A program made the translations under genes and the position numbers. 64,000 bases of DNA, taken from positions 19,758-83,757 of the forward strand of contig JAUMWT010000008.1 of assembly GCA_030529505.1 (NCBI GenBank), read 5' to 3'. This stretch comes from Allobrachymonas sp. (GTDB taxonomy: Bacteria; Pseudomonadota; Gammaproteobacteria; Burkholderiales; Burkholderiaceae_C). Positions 40,986 to 50,858 of this stretch are shown piece after piece (position 1 is the stretch's first letter; each line of letters begins with the position of its first letter). The notes beneath the pieces are model-generated. The model worked only from the letters and a program-made list of their open reading frames with translations. It was not told the DNA's origin and ran no database searches.

Positions 40986-41183
40986 GGCATGAATCAGAAA
41001 AACGGGCCAGCAAAAAAAGCGCCATCAAAACGGGCGGCCATTGTAGGCAGGCGCGGCAAACGCCTGCGTGGATCAGGGCTTGCATGAGGCAGAGTGGGGC
41101 CGCCGCAAGCCGGCCCTGTGCAGTGCCAAACCCAACGATGCAAGTGAGCCATGCATGGCTTCAAGGCAATGGCAAGACGTGGA

Positions 41184-42398
41184 TCAACCCTGCTTGCAAC
41201 GGCTCGCCCAGGCCCGCCACAGCGCAGCGCCCACCACCGCCAGCAGATACAGCAGGGTGGCATAGGGCCAGAGCCAGCCGATCCATTGTGTGAGGCCGTA
41301 GAAGCGGATGAAGCGGCCCGGCAGCCATTCTTCCTCCAGCCCGAAATAGGCCGATACCGCCGCGCCATTGACCAGGCAGAGCTGCACCAGCAGCGCCGTG
41401 ATGGCCAGCAAGCGGCACAGCCAGCGCGGCAGGCCCACGGCCACGGCTGCCAGCGCGGCACCGGCCAGCAGCCCCGTTTGCACCGGCGGCCACAGCCAGG
41501 CCCAAGCGTGCGCCGGCCCGAATCCCAAGGCATTGCCCAGGGCATTGGCCAGCACGCCCACGCCCAGCAGCAGCACGCCCAGCACCAGACGCTTGCGCCA
41601 GGCGGGCATGGCCCCAAAGGCCAGCAGGCAGGGCAGGGCCAGGCCCAGCGCCACCACCAGCGTGATTTGCCATTGCAGCAGCGGCTGAAATTCGATGGTG
41701 CGCAGGGGCAGCCAGTCCACAAAAGGCGTGCCAGCCAGCCACTGGGCCAACTGGTTTTCGAGCCGCTCTTGCACCTGCCCCAGGCCAAAGGGCAGGGGTT
41801 GCGGGTAGAGCAAGGCCCAGGGCCAGAGCAGCAGCAGCACGAGGTTTTCCTGCGCATCGGGCACGAACCAGGTGCGCCGCAGGCGTGACCACGCTTCCAG
41901 CGCGCCGCACTTCACCACCAGCCAAGCCAGCACCGCGCCCAGCAGGCCGCCTGCGCTGTTGAGCAACCAGTCCACATTCGAGGGCACGCGCTGCGGCAGC
42001 CAGTTTTGCAAGACTTCCACACTGAAAGAGAGCAGGGCGCACAGCAGCGCGCTCCAAACCACGCTCAAGCGCCGCCGCCACTGGCCCGCGCTGCGCAAGG
42101 CGGCCAGGGCGATCAGAAAGCCCAGCGGCACATAGCCCAGCAGATTGGCGATGAAGTCAAAGCGCGTCCAGTACCGGGGCCAGGGGTGGGTGACGAAACC
42201 CCACCACGGCAGGCCGTTGCTGTTCCACGGCGCAAAGGGATAGAGCGAGGCGTAAACGATCAGGCCCGCATAAATCAGGGCCAATTCCAGTATGGCCCGA
42301 TGGCGCACGGGCGGCGGCGCGCCTGCTGCCGCCAAGGGCACAGGCGCGCGTGCAGACGAGGAGGATGAGTGCGAGGAGAGCGGCTCGGGGCAGGTCAT
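41184..42398 (-). CDS. VanZ-family membrane protein
   Basis: 404 residues with about ten hydrophobic helices. The VanZ-like part is at about 35-165: YASLYPFAPWN, FDFIANLLGYVPLGFLIAL, SFSVEVLQNWLPQRVPSNVDWLLNSAGGLLGA, which holds the family's conserved N-acid pairs. The last half is a further hydrophobic region with no known domain. Envelope-related, role unknown. Confidence 0.85.
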   Translation of the reverse strand: MTCPEPLSSHSSSSSARAPVPLAAAGAPPPVRHRAILELALIYAGLIVYASLYPFAPWNSNGLPWWGFVTHPWPRYWTRFDFIANLLGYVPLGFLIALAALRSAGQWRRRLSVVWSALLCALLSFSVEVLQNWLPQRVPSNVDWLLNSAGGLLGAVLAWLVVKCGALEAWSRLRRTWFVPDAQENLVLLLLWPWALLYPQPLPFGLGQVQERLENQLAQWLAGTPFVDWLPLRTIEFQPLLQWQITLVVALGLALPCLLAFGAMPAWRKRLVLGVLLLGVGVLANALGNALGFGPAHAWAWLWPPVQTGLLAGAALAAVAVGLPRWLCRLLAITALLVQLCLVNGAAVSAYFGLEEEWLPGRFIRFYGLTQWIGWLWPYATLLYLLAVVGAALWRAWASRCKQG

Positions 42399-42700
42399 GG
42401 CCGGGCGTTTTGCTTTTTATGCATGACCACCAACCCAACCGGCCGCAAGCGCCGGGATGCAGGCCGCCGCATCAGCCGCAGTGCCATGCTGCTGGCTGGC
42501 AGGGCAGGGCGGTGCAGGCAGCGCCGCAAACACCTGGGTAGCAAAGGTTGCAATGCCTGCATTGGCCCAATGCCCGCAACCGCGGGCTGCTTTGCCCTGC
42601 ATTGGGAGCAAACCGCCTGGCTCCTTGGCCGCATGCTTTGGGCCGGCTGCTTGCCAAGCCCGTCTTCGCGCGCCTTGGGCAGATATGGGCAGGCGCTGCA
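42399..42700. other. Intergenic region, nothing recognised
   Basis: About 300 bp, GC-rich, between two minus-strand genes. No gene, terminator or repeat supported. Confidence 0.35.
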
Positions 42701-43510
42701 TCACACGCCCCCGCTCAATGGTTGGGATGCTGGCGATGCCGCGGCATCGCCAACGTTGGGCGCAGCTTGGCCGCCTGCTGCGCGCAACCGTTTTTCGCTG
42801 TCGATCAGGGCCAGGGCGTAGCGCGTGCAGGACTGCACCGCCTCGGCCACGGGGCCTTGCAGCAGCTTGGGACTGATTCTTTGCAGCAGATCGACTTGCA
42901 CCAGCATCAAATACACGGGAATGCCCACAATGGCCAGCACCAGGCGCTGCACGCCTTCGTCAGCCGCGCGCAGGCCCAGGTGACGTTGCACCAGTTCTTG
43001 CATGGCCTGGTGCATGGGCAGGAAACGGGTTTCGATTTCCTGCTGCCACAGGCCGGTAGGTTCGAGCATTTCGCGCATGTGCAGGCGCAGGCAGTGCCGC
43101 ATCTGCTCGTCTTGCCCGAAGGGTGCCAGCATGTGGCTGAAAAAAGCCTGCAAAGCATCGGGCAGGGGCAGATCGGGGTTGCCGATGGCGGCCAGGGTGC
43201 CATCGAAATCGTCTTGCGCGGCAAAGGGTTCGTAAAAGGCGCTGCGGTACAGGCCCTCTTTGTCGCCGAAGTAGTAGCTGATGGCCGAGATGTTCACGCC
43301 CGCGGCCTGCGCGATGGTGCGTGTGGAGGTGCGGGCAAAACCCTGCTCGGCAAACAGGCGCACCGCCTCTTTCAGCAGGCGCGCACGCGCCGCTGCGCCA
43401 TCGGCCCGGCCCGCGCCACGGCCCGATGCGCGTGGCGCCGCCGCCCGCTCAGGAGCTGCGGATGCCGTGTCAGCAGAGCTGGAAGAAGGGGCCGTTTTTG
43501 CCGGTTTCAT
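42701..43510 (-). CDS. TetR-family regulator (CecR/DUF1956 type)
   Basis: 269 residues. An Ala-rich N-terminus (1-38), then the HTH at about 42-88 (RARLLKEAVRLFAEQGFARTSTRTIAQAAGVNISAISYYFGDKEGLYRS). The C-terminal domain with MRHCLRLHMREMLEPTG and LGLRAADEGVQRLVLAIVGIPVYLMLV resembles the DUF1956 ligand domain of CecR. The regulated genes are not obvious, since divergent transport genes are absent. Confidence 0.88.
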   Translation of the reverse strand: MKPAKTAPSSSSADTASAAPERAAAPRASGRGAGRADGAAARARLLKEAVRLFAEQGFARTSTRTIAQAAGVNISAISYYFGDKEGLYRSAFYEPFAAQDDFDGTLAAIGNPDLPLPDALQAFFSHMLAPFGQDEQMRHCLRLHMREMLEPTGLWQQEIETRFLPMHQAMQELVQRHLGLRAADEGVQRLVLAIVGIPVYLMLVQVDLLQRISPKLLQGPVAEAVQSCTRYALALIDSEKRLRAAGGQAAPNVGDAAASPASQPLSGGV

Positions 43511-43667
43511 GGGGCCAGATTACAGCACAGAAGGCCCAGGCACAATGACCTTGCTTGGTGGGCGCAGAAAGCGCCAAGGGATCGCAGAAGCTATGCAGAG
43601 GGCGCTGAAATTTCAGAGAGGAACCAGAAGCAGGCTCATCCAGAACGGGGCTGCTTCCGTGCACTAA

Positions 43668-43854
43668 GAACCTGCTCAAAATCCCCTCGCGGACGCTTGA
43701 AATGGGTAGCGGGCGGTCTGCTGCGTTGAAATCTTGTCAACCATCTGGCTCATGTTGCACGGGCCATGCGCTGCGCCACATGCAAGGATGGGCGCCTTGT
43801 ATTCCATCCCGCCCCCTATCCAAATCGCCTCGCGTTGAGACTTTGAACAGGCTC
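43668..43854 (+). mobile_element. MITE copy 6, abutting the queF stop codon
   Basis: 187 bp, ends GAACCTGCTCAAAATCCC and GAGACTTTGAACAGGCTC, flanked by TAA (43665-43667) and TTA (43855-43857). The right flanking TTA is the stop codon (TAA on the minus strand) of queF. Confidence 0.85.
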
Positions 43855-44781
43855 TTACTGCCGGGCCGTGCGCCAGTTGGGCGGCAGGGTTTGCGGGCTG
43901 TTGGTGCGCAGGGGGTTGATGTCCAGCCCGCCGCGGCGCGTGTAGCGCGCATACACGGTGAGCCGGCTCGGCTGGCAGCGCTGCATGATGTCCATGAAGA
44001 TCTGCTCCACGCAATGCTCGTGAAAGCCGTTGTGCTTGCGCAGGCTCACGATGTAGCGCAGCAAGCCTTCGTGGTCGATGGCCGGGCCGCTGTAGCTGAT
44101 TTGCAGATCACCCCAGTCGGGCTGATTGGTGACCGGGCAGTTGCTGCGCAGCAGGTGGCTGCTGAGGGTTTCGCTCACCGGCGCTTCGCCGCTGGCCGCG
44201 CGCAGCCAGTGCGGGGCGGGTTCGTAATCGCTGCATTCCACGTCGAGCCGATCCAGGCTCAGGCCCGGCAGGTTTTCGATGCGCTGCTCGGCAAACTGTT
44301 CGGGCAGCACCAGTTGCACATGCACGCTGGGTGCGGGCGATGAGGCCACAGCATCACTGGCGGCCGCTTCACCCTTTGTCTTATCCACTGCTGCGGCAGG
44401 CAAAGTGGCATTGCCCGCTGACCAGACCACCGCGCCCACATCGGCCGCAATGCGCTGGCGCACGGCTTGGGCATCGGCAAAGCGGCTGTTGCTGAAGCTG
44501 TTGAGGTAGAGCTTGAGCGATTTGCTCTCGACGATGCAGGGCGTTTCGCAGGGAATGGTCAGCTGCACCAGCGCCACCTGCGGCTTGCCGCGCAGATTGA
44601 GCCAACTGAGTTCATAGCCCGTCCAGAGATCGGCGCCGGTAAAGGGCAGGGAATTGGCCGCCAGGCCCAGCGCCGCGCGCGATGGCTGGCGCGCAATGGG
44701 ATAGAGCACTTCGGGCGCGTATTGATCGGGGTAGTGCGTGGCTTTGCCCAGTTGCGATTGTTCGGGGGTGTGGGTGTGCAT
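43855..44781 (-). CDS. queF: NADPH-dependent 7-cyano-7-deazaguanine reductase
   Basis: 308 residues, the long two-T-fold type (YqcD-like). Catalytic cysteine in [19 protein letters not shown] (about 211-229); the substrate-binding [12 protein letters not shown] in the N-terminal half (about 85-96); [13 protein letters not shown] in the C-terminal part. Reduces preQ0 to preQ1 for queuosine tRNA modification. An Ala/Ser-rich insertion (about 120-145, [21 protein letters not shown]) lengthens the linker. Its stop codon is the target site of the adjoining MITE. Confidence 0.95.
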   Translation of the reverse strand: MHTHTPEQSQLGKATHYPDQYAPEVLYPIARQPSRAALGLAANSLPFTGADLWTGYELSWLNLRGKPQVALVQLTIPCETPCIVESKSLKLYLNSFSNSRFADAQAVRQRIAADVGAVVWSAGNATLPAAAVDKTKGEAAASDAVASSPAPSVHVQLVLPEQFAEQRIENLPGLSLDRLDVECSDYEPAPHWLRAASGEAPVSETLSSHLLRSNCPVTNQPDWGDLQISYSGPAIDHEGLLRYIVSLRKHNGFHEHCVEQIFMDIMQRCQPSRLTVYARYTRRGGLDINPLRTNSPQTLPPNWRTARQ

Positions 44782-44816
44782 GGGTGGGAATGAAGTGGAG
44801 TGGATCGGCTCACTCG

Positions 44817-45003
44817 GAGCCTGTTCAAGATCTCAACGCAAGGTGATTGGACTGCGTGCGTAGATGGGATACAAGACGCAAATCTTTGCATGTGGCGCAG
44901 CGCATGGCCCGTGCAACATGAGCCAGATGGTTGACAAGATTTCAACGCAGCAGACCGCCCGCATCCATTTCCAAGCGCCCGCGGGCAGATTTTGAATAGA
45001 CTC
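44817..45003 (-). mobile_element. MITE copy 7 (reverse orientation)
   Basis: 187 bp between queF and yaaA, ends GAGCCTGTTCAAGATCTC and CAGATTTTGAATAGACTC. The interior is the reverse complement of copy 6, including GGATACAAGACGC and TTTCAACGCAGCAGACCGCCCG. Flanks are less clear than in other copies. Confidence 0.8.
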
Positions 45004-45096
45004 CCAGAAATCAGCGCCCTGCTTGCGCCAAGCACAGGCGCAGCAAACGGCAGCAAGAGGCGCTATCCGTAGCGTGCTTGTTGCCACGCGCTGGCT

Positions 45097-45879
45097 TCAC
45101 GCATCGGCCTGCCTGCGACGAAACACCAGGCGATCAGGCCCCGAGGCATCGGGCGCCCAGGCGTAACCGGCGGCATCAAAGCCCGTGAGGCCCTCCACCG
45201 TGTTCACCTGCTGCTCGATGGCATAGCGCATCATCAAGCCGCGCGCGCGCTTGGCAAAGAAAGAGATGATCTTGTATTTGCCGTCCTTCTCGTCTTCAAA
45301 CACGCATTCCACCACACGGGCCTGGAGCGTGCGCAGATCAATCGCCTTGAAATATTCCTGAGAGGCCAGGTTCACCAGCACCGGCTCGCCGCCTTGTTCG
45401 GCCAAACGGGTGTTGAGGTAGTCCGCAATCTTGCTGCCCCAGAACTGGTACAGATCGCTGCCGCGCGCATTGGCCAGTTTGGTGCCCATCTCCAGGCGGT
45501 AGGCTTGCAGCAGATCGAGCGGGCGCAGCACGCCGTACAGACCACTCAAGATGCACAGGTGCTGCTGCGCCCAATCGAGCTGCGCGCTATCGAGCGTGCG
45601 CGCCGACAAGCCATCGTACACATCGCCATCAAAAGCCAGCACGGCCTGGCGGGCGTTATCGGGCGTGGCCTTTTTGCGCCAGGCGGCGTAGCGCCCCACG
45701 TTCAGCAGCGCGAGCTTGTCGCTGATGCCCATGAGCGAAGCGATCTGCTGCGGCGACCGGGTTTTGAGCAGCTCGATCAGCTCGGCCGCATCGTCCATGA
45801 ACAAAGGCGCGCTGTGCGCAGCAGGCGCAGCGGGGCTGTCGTAATCCAGCGATTTGGCGGGGGAAAGAACGAAGAGCAT
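45097..45879 (-). CDS. yaaA: Peroxide stress protein YaaA
   Basis: 260 residues from MLFVLSPAKSLDY at 45879, the usual YaaA N-terminus. Other family blocks: QIASLMGISDKLALLNV at about 40-56, GLYGVLRPLDLLQAYRLEMGTKLAN at about 117-141, LVNLASQEYFKAID and FFAKRARGLMMRYAI. Believed to limit iron-driven oxidative damage and to bind DNA. The frame runs 14 codons further upstream without homology. Confidence 0.93.
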   Translation of the reverse strand: MLFVLSPAKSLDYDSPAAPAAHSAPLFMDDAAELIELLKTRSPQQIASLMGISDKLALLNVGRYAAWRKKATPDNARQAVLAFDGDVYDGLSARTLDSAQLDWAQQHLCILSGLYGVLRPLDLLQAYRLEMGTKLANARGSDLYQFWGSKIADYLNTRLAEQGGEPVLVNLASQEYFKAIDLRTLQARVVECVFEDEKDGKYKIISFFAKRARGLMMRYAIEQQVNTVEGLTGFDAAGYAWAPDASGPDRLVFRRRQADA

Positions 45880-46326
45880 AAACAAACCACAAAAGCAAAC
45901 ATTCAGGATCGGGCACATCAAGCCATGTGCAGGATTTGCGCAAAAAGGCCTTGCTCGGCAAAGCGTTGCCCGCGCGCACGAAGATTATGCCGACTGATAC
46001 ACCAAGCGCTTGCACGGCCATACCCTTGCCCCCAAACGCTTGAGCATTGTTGGCATTGCCTGTAGCAAGATCAAACGGGATTGTTGTAGAGAGAAATTGC
46101 AGAGCAGCAAGCAAAACGTTGGGCATCCGCGCTTTCAACGGCATGGAGTTGCTGAATTTGCACAGCCTTTGGAAGATTTTTCAATCATGCGCATGAGTAA
46201 AGCCCTGAATCGTGTCGCAAGCTCGGCTTTCAAGAACCATGCCGGTTCGGCTTGACGGATTTCTGCTGCGGCCATTGCCCGGCGCCGCACTATCCACAGC
46301 TCTGCATGGGCACTCCCTGCCCCTCA

Positions 46327-46370
46327 GAGCCTGTTCAAGATCTCCTCACGATTAAATTTTGAACGGGTTC
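46327..46370. mobile_element. Mini-MITE: two ends with almost no interior, copy 8
   Basis: GAGCCTGTTCAAGATCTCC, a short AC-rich centre, then AATTTTGAACGGGTTC; 44 bp, preceded by TCA (46324-46326) and followed by TGA (46371-46373). Looks like an internal deletion product sharing the TGA with the next copy. Confidence 0.75.
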
Positions 46371-46373
46371 TGA

Positions 46374-46534
46374 GAGCCTGTTCAAGATCTCATCGTGAAG
46401 TGATTGGAAGTGGATCGGGATGGGATGCAAGGCGCAAATCGCAGTGCATAGCCCGTGCTATGGACAAGATTTGCAACGCAGCAGACCGCCCGCTTCCATT
46501 TTCAAGCGCCCGCGAGGAGATCTTGAACAGGCTC
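46374..46534 (-). mobile_element. MITE copy 9
   Basis: 161 bp, ends GAGCCTGTTCAAGATCTC and GAGATCTTGAACAGGCTC (18-bp exact inverted repeats), flanked by TGA on both sides (46371-46373, 46535-46537). Confidence 0.9.
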
Positions 46535-46687
46535 TGAGTGCAAGCCGAAGGGAAGCTAGTCTGCCAGAGCCTCAATTGAGGCGTACGTCAAAGCGCACAC
46601 TGGCTGTCTGTGCAAGAAATGAGGTTTTGGCAGACTGCTTCACACCACTGAAAATGACGTGAACAGACAAAAGTTGATATGACTCAT

Positions 46688-46728
46688 AAAAAACGCCTCC
46701 CTGCATGCACTGTGTGAGAGGCGTTTTT
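46688..46728. terminator. Bidirectional intrinsic terminator
   Basis: AAAAAACGCCTC pairs with GAGGCGTTTTT around an 18-base loop; serves the EF-hand protein gene on the minus strand, about 100 bp past its stop. Confidence 0.75.
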
Positions 46729-46826
46729 CAATCAACTTATACCCCGGATGAGGCAGTTATTTCTTCACGGGGTCGATGGCGCCACCAAAGCGACGCTGAA
46801 GTTCTTCCCTGGCGTGATGCTGTGAA

Positions 46827-47813
46827 TTAATTGGCTTTTTTCTCGCTGCCTTTGCCAGCTTCTGCGTTGCGCTTGGACGCAAACAGTGAGGCATCGGCTT
46901 GATCAACGCGCCCATCGCCATTGCGGTCAATGCGCTGGAACATTTGCTTGCCGCTGTGGATGAGCTCCTGTAGCTCAATGAAATCACTCTTGTCTGCATC
47001 AAGAATGCCAAAACGCACACGGGCTTGGCGCATTTGGGCACTGACGACTTCATGCTGGCGGGCGTTGACGCGCTGATCGAACTCCGTGGCGTATTCATCG
47101 CGGCTTAATCGCCCATCGCGATTGCTGTCGGTGCGTTTGAACTGATCTTCACGCACTTGATCGAATTCCTCGCGCGTAATTTTGCCGTCGCGGTTTTGAT
47201 CGTACAAAGCCATCATGCCGGCTTTTGTGTGATTGGTAGGCATGATGAGCATGCCGCCATTGCGCTGGGTCTTCTTGTTTTGACCTTTGCCGGAGGTTTG
47301 ACGCGCAAGTTTTTCAGGCATCTTGCCTTGGATGAAGGCGCCATAGGCGCGCTCGCTGGCTTGGTCGTAGCGGGCGCGGCTGATGTGGCTTTCTTTACCA
47401 GCCAAGGACTCGAAACGCATATCGGTCATGCGGTCGATCTCTCTGCGGTCGGCTTCGATACTTCTTTGAATACGCTGGCGAAACTCTTCAGTGTACTCCT
47501 TCATGCTGACTTTGCCGTCGCGATTGGCGTCAAGCACCTGGAATTGCTGCATGCGTTGCGCCTGCACTTCATCAAGGGTGACGACACCATCTTTATTCAA
47601 ATCCATGATTTGAATGTAGGCGCCAATATCGTTACCATGACCAATAGAGCTGATAGAGCCCTGATGGGACTTGGCTTGGGAGGGCTGCAGGGTGAATTGC
47701 GCATTTTCTGTTTGCCGAGCGTTGCTGTTTTGCTCTGGCGCAGTGGCGGTGCAAGCTGCAAGCAGCACGGTCAGCAAACAAAGGGGGAAATGGTGCAGTG
47801 CACGTGTATGCAT
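46827..47813 (-). CDS. EF-hand calcium-binding lipoprotein
   Basis: 328 residues from ATG 47813. Signal peptide with lipobox LLAAC, so the mature protein starts at a lipidated Cys at about 21. At least six EF-hand-like loops follow: DLNKDGVVTLDE, DANRDGKVSMKE, DQNRDGKITREE, DSNRDGRLSRDE, DADKSDFIELQE and DRNGDGRVDQAD. The DxNxDG pattern binds calcium, except that the fifth loop is degenerate. Envelope-anchored and probably calcium-responsive; function unknown. Confidence 0.85.
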   Translation of the reverse strand: MHTRALHHFPLCLLTVLLAACTATAPEQNSNARQTENAQFTLQPSQAKSHQGSISSIGHGNDIGAYIQIMDLNKDGVVTLDEVQAQRMQQFQVLDANRDGKVSMKEYTEEFRQRIQRSIEADRREIDRMTDMRFESLAGKESHISRARYDQASERAYGAFIQGKMPEKLARQTSGKGQNKKTQRNGGMLIMPTNHTKAGMMALYDQNRDGKITREEFDQVREDQFKRTDSNRDGRLSRDEYATEFDQRVNARQHEVVSAQMRQARVRFGILDADKSDFIELQELIHSGKQMFQRIDRNGDGRVDQADASLFASKRNAEAGKGSEKKAN

Positions 47814-47936
47814 GTGTGAAGTACTCCAAAAAATCATCCTGAAACGGACGCAGACACAAAAGCCCAAAATGAAGTCTTGGGCGATCCAGTGCATATTATG
47901 AATGATAATTAATCTCATTCATGGCAACCCCTGCCT

Positions 47937-48127
47937 GAGGCCTTGTTCAAAATTTCCTCACGGGCGCTTGAGAATACGGAGGCAGGCGCTCTTGGGCCTT
48001 GCAAACCTTGCCAAGCATCTGGCTCATGTTGCTCGGGCGATGCACTTCGCTCATGCATGTGATGTGCGCTTTGCATCCTGTTCCGCTACATTTCCCATCA
48101 CCTCGCGTTGATATTTCGAACAGGTTT
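47937..48127 (+). mobile_element. MITE copy 10, next to the origin-like region
   Basis: 191 bp, ends GAGGCCTTGTTCAAAATTTC and GATATTTCGAACAGGTTT with more substitutions than other copies. Family core CGCTTTGCATCC and GGGCGATGCACTT is present. Confidence 0.75.
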
Positions 48128-48696
48128 TAATAATAGAAACTTTTTTACCAATATCAGAACTGGTAAGTTCTTGATCAATCTGCTGAAACTTTGGTTTTTT
48201 CCTACTTTTCACACAGCAAGGATTTTATCTAGCAACCTGATCACAATCAAGCTGCTTTTTTCCGGAAATTTCGGTGTTGGATTTGTCTTCTTGTTATTTA
48301 TTTTAAAATTTTAGTGATAGTTAGATAGAGATCGGAAAAATTGTTGATAAAATGAATTTTCATTGTAAAATCAACTACTTATATTGATACAAGTTTGTGG
48401 ATCGTTTGGATTGGGTTGTGCAGAAAAGCGGCTTCTTCATCTTGAGACAATAGGCTTTGTGGAAAAATGAAAATTTTTCCCGTATTTATACACAGGTTTG
48501 CCCAAGGATGATTTCTTATTTTTTTTACATGGAATTACATTCATGAAGCGAGAGTAGTTCTTTTGCTTTCATGTGGCAGCGTTCGTTGCTTTTCCAGGTT
48601 GTTTGCTTTTTAATTAAAGTCCTTGCCTTTACTGAAAATCCAAGCAAGGTCTTGAGCGATTTAATCAGAATCGCATATTTTTCAGGCATTTTTACC
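48128..48696. other. Candidate replication origin (oriC)-like AT-rich region
   Basis: About 570 bp, very AT-rich, directly upstream of mnmG (gidA), the classical neighbour of oriC in many gammaproteobacteria. DnaA-box-like sequences: TTATACACA at 48486-48494 (fits TTATNCACA), the reverse complements of TTATCAACA at 48342-48350 and of TTTTCCACA at 48458-48466 (one mismatch each), and a weaker one at 48396-48404. Three parS-like sites follow within 3 kb. An alternative is that this is only the mnmG leader. Confidence 0.6.
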
Positions 48697-50778
48697 GTGT
48701 CTCAGATTTTTTATCACTATCCGCAGCAGTTTGACGTGATCGTGGTTGGCGGTGGCCATGCGGGGTCTGAAGCGGCTTTGGCGGCGGCCCGCATGGGGGC
48801 CCATACCCTGCTGCTCACCCACAACATCGAAACCCTGGGGCAGATGAGCTGCAATCCCAGCATCGGCGGCATTGGCAAAAGCCATTTGATGCGCGAGCTA
48901 GATGCGCTGGGCGGCGCCATGGCGCTGGCCACGGACGAGGCGGGCATTCAATTCCGGGTGCTCAACAGCAGCAAAGGCCCGGCCGTGCGCGCCACCCGCG
49001 CCCAGGCCGACCGGGTGCTGTACAAAGCGGCCATTCGTCGCCGATTGGAAAATCAAGCGAATCTGTGGCTGTTTCAGCAAGCGGTGGATGATTTGCTGCT
49101 ACAGGGCGAACACGTCACCGGCGTGGTGACGCAAACAGGCATCTGTTTTTCGGGGCATGCCCTGGTGCTGACGGCGGGCACTTTCCTCAATGGCCGCGTG
49201 CACATCGGCCTGCAAAACTACGGGGCCGGGCGCGCGGGTGATCCGGCAGCCGTGGCTTTGTCGGATCGGCTCAAGGAATTGAAACTGCCACAGGGCCGCC
49301 TCAAAACCAGTACACCACCGCGCATTGATGGCCGCAGCATCGATTTTTCACGCTGCGAAGAACAGCTAGGCGATGGCGTGGGTGAACTGCTTTCGCTTGC
49401 CGATTCGCAAGCCATTCACAATGTGTGGCAAGGCAAGGCCCGCGGTGTCCTGCCTGATGCCCCGGTTGCGAGCTTGATGGGTAACGCGCGCATGCACCCT
49501 GTGCAGCTGCCTTGTTGGGTGACGCACACCAATGCCCAGGCGCACGAATGGGTGCGCCAAGCCACTGAGCGCAATCCGATGTTTGGCGAGGCGGTGGAGG
49601 GCGTGGGCCCGCGCTATTGCCCCAGCATTGAAGACAAGGTGGCGCGCTTTGCGGACAAGGACAGCCACCAGGTCTTTTTGGAGCCCGAGGGTTTGACCAC
49701 GCACGAGGTCTACGCCAACGGCATCACCACCAGCCTGCCGTTTGATGTGCAGTTGGCTTTGGTGCGATCCATGCCCGGTTTGGAAAATGCGCACATCTTG
49801 CGGCCTGGTTATGGCATTGAGTACGACTTTTTTGATCCCCGCTCGCTCAAGGGCAGTTTTGAAACAAAACAGATTGACGGGCTGTTTTTTGGCGGGCAAA
49901 TCAACGGCACCACAGGTTATGAAGAAGCCGCGGCCCAGGGCTTGTTTGCTGGCCTGCATGCAGCGCTGCATGCCAGGGAGCGGGGCAGTGCGCAGGCTGA
50001 AACCATCGCGCCGCAATGGATGGCTTCCAATTGGTTGCCCGCACGCAATGAAGCGTACATTGGCGTGCTGGTGGATGACTTGATCACCAAAGGCGTGACC
50101 GAACCCTATCGCATGTTCACCAGCCGGGCAGAATTCCGTCTGCAATTGCGAGAAGATAACGCGGATATGCGCTTGACGGAAACAGGGCGCCAGTTGGGTT
50201 TGGTGGACGATGCGCGTTGGCAAGCCTTTTGTCGCAAACGCGATGCTGTTTCACGTGAAACAGCGCGCCTGAAATCCGTTTGGGTCAATCCAAAGAATCT
50301 TTCCAGTGATGAAAGCATGCGGGTATTGGGTAAAAGCATTGAGCATGAGTACAACTTGTTCGATCTGCTGCGCCGTCCGGAAGTTCGTTATTCCGAACTA
50401 TTGAGTTTGAAGCAAGGCGCATTCAGGGACGAGAGTGTTTCACGTGAAACCTTGGGAGATCTCTATGCGCCCGTGATCGAGCAAGTGGATATTGCTGCCA
50501 AATACGCAGGTTACATCGAGCGGCAACGCGAAGAAATTGAGCGGGCTGTGCATTACGAAAACATGCGTTTGCCTGCAGACTTGGACTACGAAAAAATCAC
50601 TGCCTTGTCCATTGAAGTGCGACAGAAGCTGCAAGAGCATCGCCCGGAAACACTGGGGCAAGCCAGCCGCATTTCGGGGGTGACGCCTGCGGCGATTTCA
50701 CTGTTGCTGATTCATTTGAAAAAGCAGCATGCTGTGAAAAACATGGCTCAAAACGAGTTGCTATCAAGTGGAATGTGA
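48697..50778 (+). CDS. mnmG: tRNA uridine-5-carboxymethylaminomethyl modification enzyme, FAD subunit
   Basis: 693 residues with a GTG start at 48697 ([23 protein letters not shown]). FAD-binding [20 protein letters not shown] at about 17-36 and the family block [28 protein letters not shown]. With MnmE it modifies the wobble uridine of certain tRNAs. Two parS-like sequences lie in its 3' half, encoding VSRET both times. It starts just after the origin-like region and precedes rsmG. Confidence 0.95.
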   Translation: MSQIFYHYPQQFDVIVVGGGHAGSEAALAAARMGAHTLLLTHNIETLGQMSCNPSIGGIGKSHLMRELDALGGAMALATDEAGIQFRVLNSSKGPAVRATRAQADRVLYKAAIRRRLENQANLWLFQQAVDDLLLQGEHVTGVVTQTGICFSGHALVLTAGTFLNGRVHIGLQNYGAGRAGDPAAVALSDRLKELKLPQGRLKTSTPPRIDGRSIDFSRCEEQLGDGVGELLSLADSQAIHNVWQGKARGVLPDAPVASLMGNARMHPVQLPCWVTHTNAQAHEWVRQATERNPMFGEAVEGVGPRYCPSIEDKVARFADKDSHQVFLEPEGLTTHEVYANGITTSLPFDVQLALVRSMPGLENAHILRPGYGIEYDFFDPRSLKGSFETKQIDGLFFGGQINGTTGYEEAAAQGLFAGLHAALHARERGSAQAETIAPQWMASNWLPARNEAYIGVLVDDLITKGVTEPYRMFTSRAEFRLQLREDNADMRLTETGRQLGLVDDARWQAFCRKRDAVSRETARLKSVWVNPKNLSSDESMRVLGKSIEHEYNLFDLLRRPEVRYSELLSLKQGAFRDESVSRETLGDLYAPVIEQVDIAAKYAGYIERQREEIERAVHYENMRLPADLDYEKITALSIEVRQKLQEHRPETLGQASRISGVTPAAISLLLIHLKKQHAVKNMAQNELLSSGM
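50247..50262. promoter_or_regulatory. parS site (perfect)
   Basis: TGTTTCACGTGAAACA, the 16-bp palindromic ParB-binding consensus, inside the mnmG coding region. Confidence 0.85.
50436..50451. promoter_or_regulatory. parS site (15/16)
   Basis: TGTTTCACGTGAAACC, one base off the consensus, inside mnmG. Confidence 0.8.
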
Positions 50779-50858
50779 ATTCCTCGTGTGATGCGTGTTT
50801 GCCGTCAAACAGGATGCTTTGTTCAGTAAAAAATCAATCGATTGCATGTGAGAAAAGC

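Larger units (their letters stand above)
45880..46826. other. Intergenic region with two MITEs and a terminator
   Basis: No gene supported. It contains a 44-bp mini-MITE and a full MITE side by side (46327-46534) and a hairpin terminator at 46688-46728. Confidence 0.5.
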
